From Bacteroidales bacterium (GTDB lineage: Bacteria; Bacteroidota; Bacteroidia; Bacteroidales; Muribaculaceae): 64,000 bases of DNA. The notes below the pieces were generated by a model that had not been told where the DNA came from, did no database searches, and saw only the letters and a list, made by a program, of their open reading frames with translations. The DNA is taken from positions 48,095 to 112,094 of the forward strand of contig JAAVFG010000023.1 of NCBI GenBank assembly GCA_014800895.1, read 5' to 3'. Each line of letters begins with the position of its first letter. Positions within the stretch are counted from its first letter, which is position 1. Shown piece by piece: positions 63,788 to 64,000 of this stretch. A program made the translations under genes and the position numbers.

Positions 63788-63823
63788 GCATCCCAAAAGT
63801 TGTATCTTCAACTTTTGGGATGC
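63788..63823 (+). terminator. terminator of the GH3-GH5-GH3 operon
   Basis: GCATCCCAAAAGTTG and CAACTTTTGGGATGC form a perfect 15-bp stem with a short loop, followed by AACTTTTATT. It lies 45 nt after the last stop codon and may also stop the convergent gene. Confidence 0.8.
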
Positions 63824-63892
63824 AACTTTTATTATTGCTCCTCTTCTCTTATTGCGGATATGAAGAGTATTGCGAATATGAAGAGATGAATA

Positions 63893-64000
63893 TCAATTTA
63901 CTGTCTTTCCAAACGGGAAGAGGGCTAATCTCATCAGTTTGAAATGCTGCAAACCGAATGGTATTCCGATAATTGTGATGCAGAAGAGTATACCCCAGCC
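63893..64000 (-). CDS. YccF domain protein, C-terminal part (cut by window edge)
   Basis: The last 35 codons of a minus-strand gene read IGIPFGLQHFKLMRLALFPF with an ITI lead-in, the hallmark C-terminal repeat of the YccF (DUF307) inner-membrane family, and end at TGA (63893-63895). The start lies beyond the window. Function unknown. Confidence 0.75.
   Translation of the reverse strand, partial: GWGILFCITIIGIPFGLQHFKLMRLALFPFGKTVN

Overview
The window looks like a chromosome fragment of a gut Bacteroidales bacterium, most likely in or near the Muribaculaceae. This rests on a SusC/SusD polysaccharide utilization locus (PUL), lipoprotein TPR-TM-HTH sensor proteins, GLPGLI and TraB/GumN family proteins, CarboxypepD-reg-like outer membrane barrels, and repeated Bacteroidetes-type promoters (-33 TTG/TTTG, about 20 nt, -7 TAnnTTTG). 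No rRNA, integrase, transposase or CRISPR array was seen. The species call is inference.

Layout. 0.2-3.2 kb: rpoN, tRNA-Leu(TAA), luxS and a membrane TPR protein. 3.2-4.2 kb: a mosaic of intergenic repeats and, on the minus strand, a promoter-to-terminator unit of about 330 nt that looks like a small RNA carrying a 32-codon ORF. 4.3-9.8 kb: a DUF6377-like sensor, the ammonium transporter amtB, a second TPR-TM-HTH sensor and a small secreted protein. 9.8-11.0 kb: an inverted, shuffled copy of the mosaic repeats. 11.0-21.9 kb: the most unusual region. It holds three large outer membrane barrels (one with an in-frame stop), a stand-alone copy of a barrel N-terminal domain, a 33-aa peptide ORF with a double-glycine-type (GA) leader, an intact C39-peptidase ABC exporter and a 72-aa protein resembling only the membrane anchor of an HlyD adaptor. 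22-32.4 kb: mrp/apbC, a GT2 glycosyltransferase, outer membrane phospholipase A, a GH3-auxin-like protein, a MATE exporter, tRNA-Leu(CAA), a membrane coiled-coil protein, an acyltransferase and an EamA transporter. 32.4-34.1 kb: a two-gene ATPase module, possibly defensive. 34.3-37.8 kb: a barrel plus a GLPGLI protein. 38-47 kb: a DUF1703-type ATPase/nuclease, a C1 aminopeptidase, a LytS/LytTR pair, a deleted pyruvate oxidase pseudogene, TraB/GumN, a YtrA-type GntR/ABC operon and a small porin-like protein. 47.4-63.8 kb: a complete beta-glucan PUL (surface glycan-binding protein, SusD, SusC, BACON-BACON-GH16, a DUF6377 sensor, and divergently GH3-GH5-GH3). The right edge cuts a YccF-family gene.

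How the parts may work together. In the PUL, surface GH16 would cut a beta-1,3-type glucan, SusC/D and the binding protein would import oligosaccharides, and GH5 and two GH3 enzymes would release glucose under the sensor. At 9.4-21.9 kb the peptide ORF, the C39 exporter and the barrels suggest a peptide export and recognition system. The promoters of the small secreted protein and the first barrel share a 17-bp element, consistent with one regulon. That system is inference. The leader motif, the intact C39 protease and the shared promoter element are read directly from the sequence.
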